Shown: piece after piece, positions 63,114-64,000 of the stretch
How positions within the stretch are numbered: position 1 is the stretch's first letter
How the letters are laid out: the number at the start of each line of letters is the position of its first letter
Assembly (NCBI GenBank): GCA_958296195.1
Contig: OY282455.1
Location: 868,001-932,000, forward strand
Direction: 5' to 3'
Source: an uncultured Pseudomonadales bacterium
GTDB taxonomy: Bacteria; Pseudomonadota; Gammaproteobacteria; Pseudomonadales; Azotimanducaceae
DNA length: 64,000 nt
Made by a program: the position numbers and the translations under genes
The notes under the pieces: model-generated
What the model was told of the DNA's origin: nothing
What the model saw: only the letters and a program-made list of their open reading frames with translations
Database searches by the model: none

Positions 63114-63971
63114 CTAATCTGCAAATTCCCAATCGCTTGGCGGGCTGATCCATAGTGAATTTGACTTTAGCAATTGGAATTTACCTCTTGTATAACATAC
63201 TCTGTGAACCTCTAATTCGCCCTCCCCTGAATCCCTCCAAGCATGTATGCGATAAATGCGCAAGGTGCATAAGAGAGGACGTCCATGATCTGGGGGGATA
63301 ATTCCAAAATCATTGAGCAGTGCTCGTTCTGCCGATTGCTCATCACCGGCCTCTCTCCAGGACCCTTCAAGCCAAAAGTAAAATGCGTTACTATCTTTCC
63401 GTATGCGCAGACCCAAGTTGGGATATCCTGCTCGGATCTTAATGACATCGATAAGGCTCCTGCGTTGCAAAAGAATCTTTTGCCTCTTTTCAGGAATCGC
63501 ATGCTCTGGAACATCATGGCCCTCAATAATGTCAACATAACACCTAAAAGGGTGCGCCAATATCCTTAGATATCGATAGAAGTTAATCAACTCCCTAAAA
63601 AAGCTATAAATTGCATTCTTATGATGGCTGATGTATAATCCGCCATTTGGCTCATCTGCTATGGAGCGTGTGATTCTGTTCTTACTCCAAATTAGAATAG
63701 CAAGCGCCACTCCCAATAAAGGCGTGAGGTGTTCACTGCATCCGCGAACTGTAATAAACAAATAGTATGCGGCATAAGAGCTACAACACCAAATCGTGAA
63801 AAGCAGCAATGCATACCACCTGCCATCCCAATATCTCAACAGCCCCACACAATCCATAGCTATTTGCACACTCCTCCTTTTTAGCACCGCATATATTCTT
63901 ATGTATCTGGAGCGGACACATCTTAGCAGCCACTCGATATAGAGGTACGGTTTCCTTAATTCAATTTTCAT
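63114..63971 (-). CDS. Low-GC membrane protein of unknown function
   Basis: The 285-aa product has a basic N-terminus, two TM helices near residues 50-75 (WYALLLFTIWCCSSYAAYYL) and 80-97 (LTPLLGVALAILIW), and a soluble C-terminal half with WLEGSWREAGDEQSAERALL and LLCTLRIYRIHAWRDSGEGE. The GC content is far below the window average, as expected for recently transferred DNA. No family recognised. Confidence 0.7.
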   Translation of the reverse strand: MKIELRKPYLYIEWLLRCVRSRYIRIYAVLKRRSVQIAMDCVGLLRYWDGRWYALLLFTIWCCSSYAAYYLFITVRGCSEHLTPLLGVALAILIWSKNRITRSIADEPNGGLYISHHKNAIYSFFRELINFYRYLRILAHPFRCYVDIIEGHDVPEHAIPEKRQKILLQRRSLIDVIKIRAGYPNLGLRIRKDSNAFYFWLEGSWREAGDEQSAERALLNDFGIIPPDHGRPLLCTLRIYRIHAWRDSGEGELEVHRVCYTRGKFQLLKSNSLWISPPSDWEFAD

Positions 63972-64000
63972 GCGTATGGCGATTGCTCCCGCAATCCTTT

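Overview
This window looks like a chromosomal segment of a GC-rich gammaproteobacterium, most likely marine or host-associated. The evidence is gene order and content. coaBC-radC-rpmB-rpmG-mutM, ftsY-ftsE-ftsX beside rsmD and coaD, and rpoH form a typical gammaproteobacterial core neighbourhood. A secreted sulfatase and a complete-looking alginate utilisation cluster with two TonB-dependent receptors point to algal polysaccharide as food. TTG and GTG starts are common. No CRISPR array, tRNA gene or replication origin was recognised.

Layout. 1-3.9 kb: end of an unknown gene, a secreted S1-type sulfatase whose last codons are part of a 130-bp tandem duplication, and a secreted propeller-like protein. 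3.9-12.5 kb: housekeeping genes (CoA synthesis, RadC, L28/L33, MutM, FtsXEY, RsmD, CoaD, RpoH). 12.5-25.2 kb: a defence and toxin-antitoxin island with a Res-like helicase-nuclease broken by a frameshift, an orphan HicB, a DUF1828-type pair, a two-TM membrane protein, a decayed second copy of the hicB/DUF1828 cassette, a Mod methyltransferase that carries a perfect palindrome in frame, an ATPase plus DUF4276 pair, and an MNT/HEPN-like pair. 25.2-38.2 kb: metabolic and repair genes (hydrolase, a CinA/nucleotidyltransferase fusion, Fpg-like glycosylase, MATE, crotonase, flavin reductase, acyl-CoA dehydrogenase, convergent ppx and ppk, cmoB). 38.2-40.9 kb: a stranded 3' piece of 23S rRNA with a terminator, birA, and debris of an ImmA-like peptidase and an LldD-like enzyme.

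40.9-57.8 kb is the alginate cluster: TonB receptor, GntR regulator, PL6 lyase, KDPG aldolase, KDG kinase, Nramp-related transporter, ManD-type mannonate dehydratase, second TonB receptor, a GntR fragment, PL17 oligoalginate lyase and an MFS transporter cut off after about 195 residues. The expected flow is: PL6 cuts alginate outside or in the periplasm, the receptors import oligomers, PL17 makes monomers, an inner-membrane carrier takes them in, and KdgK and Eda convert KDG to pyruvate and glyceraldehyde-3-phosphate. ManD would feed D-mannonate into the same KDG pool. Both receptor genes have the same leader: a TTGG-N5-CCAA operator-like site, a sigma-70 promoter and a hairpin that overlaps the ribosome binding site. 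This suggests one regulon, probably controlled by the local GntR protein.

57.75-61.5 kb holds the most unusual feature, a compact three-gene unit that abuts the broken MFS gene: a 619-aa protein with two zinc ribbons and a possible DDE core, a winged-helix protein, and a protein with a PD-(D/E)xK-like motif. I read it as a candidate undescribed transposon-like element. The last 2.5 kb hold a DUF2513 gene, a pair of dispersed repeats, a small hypothetical gene and a low-GC membrane protein, all consistent with an accessory region.
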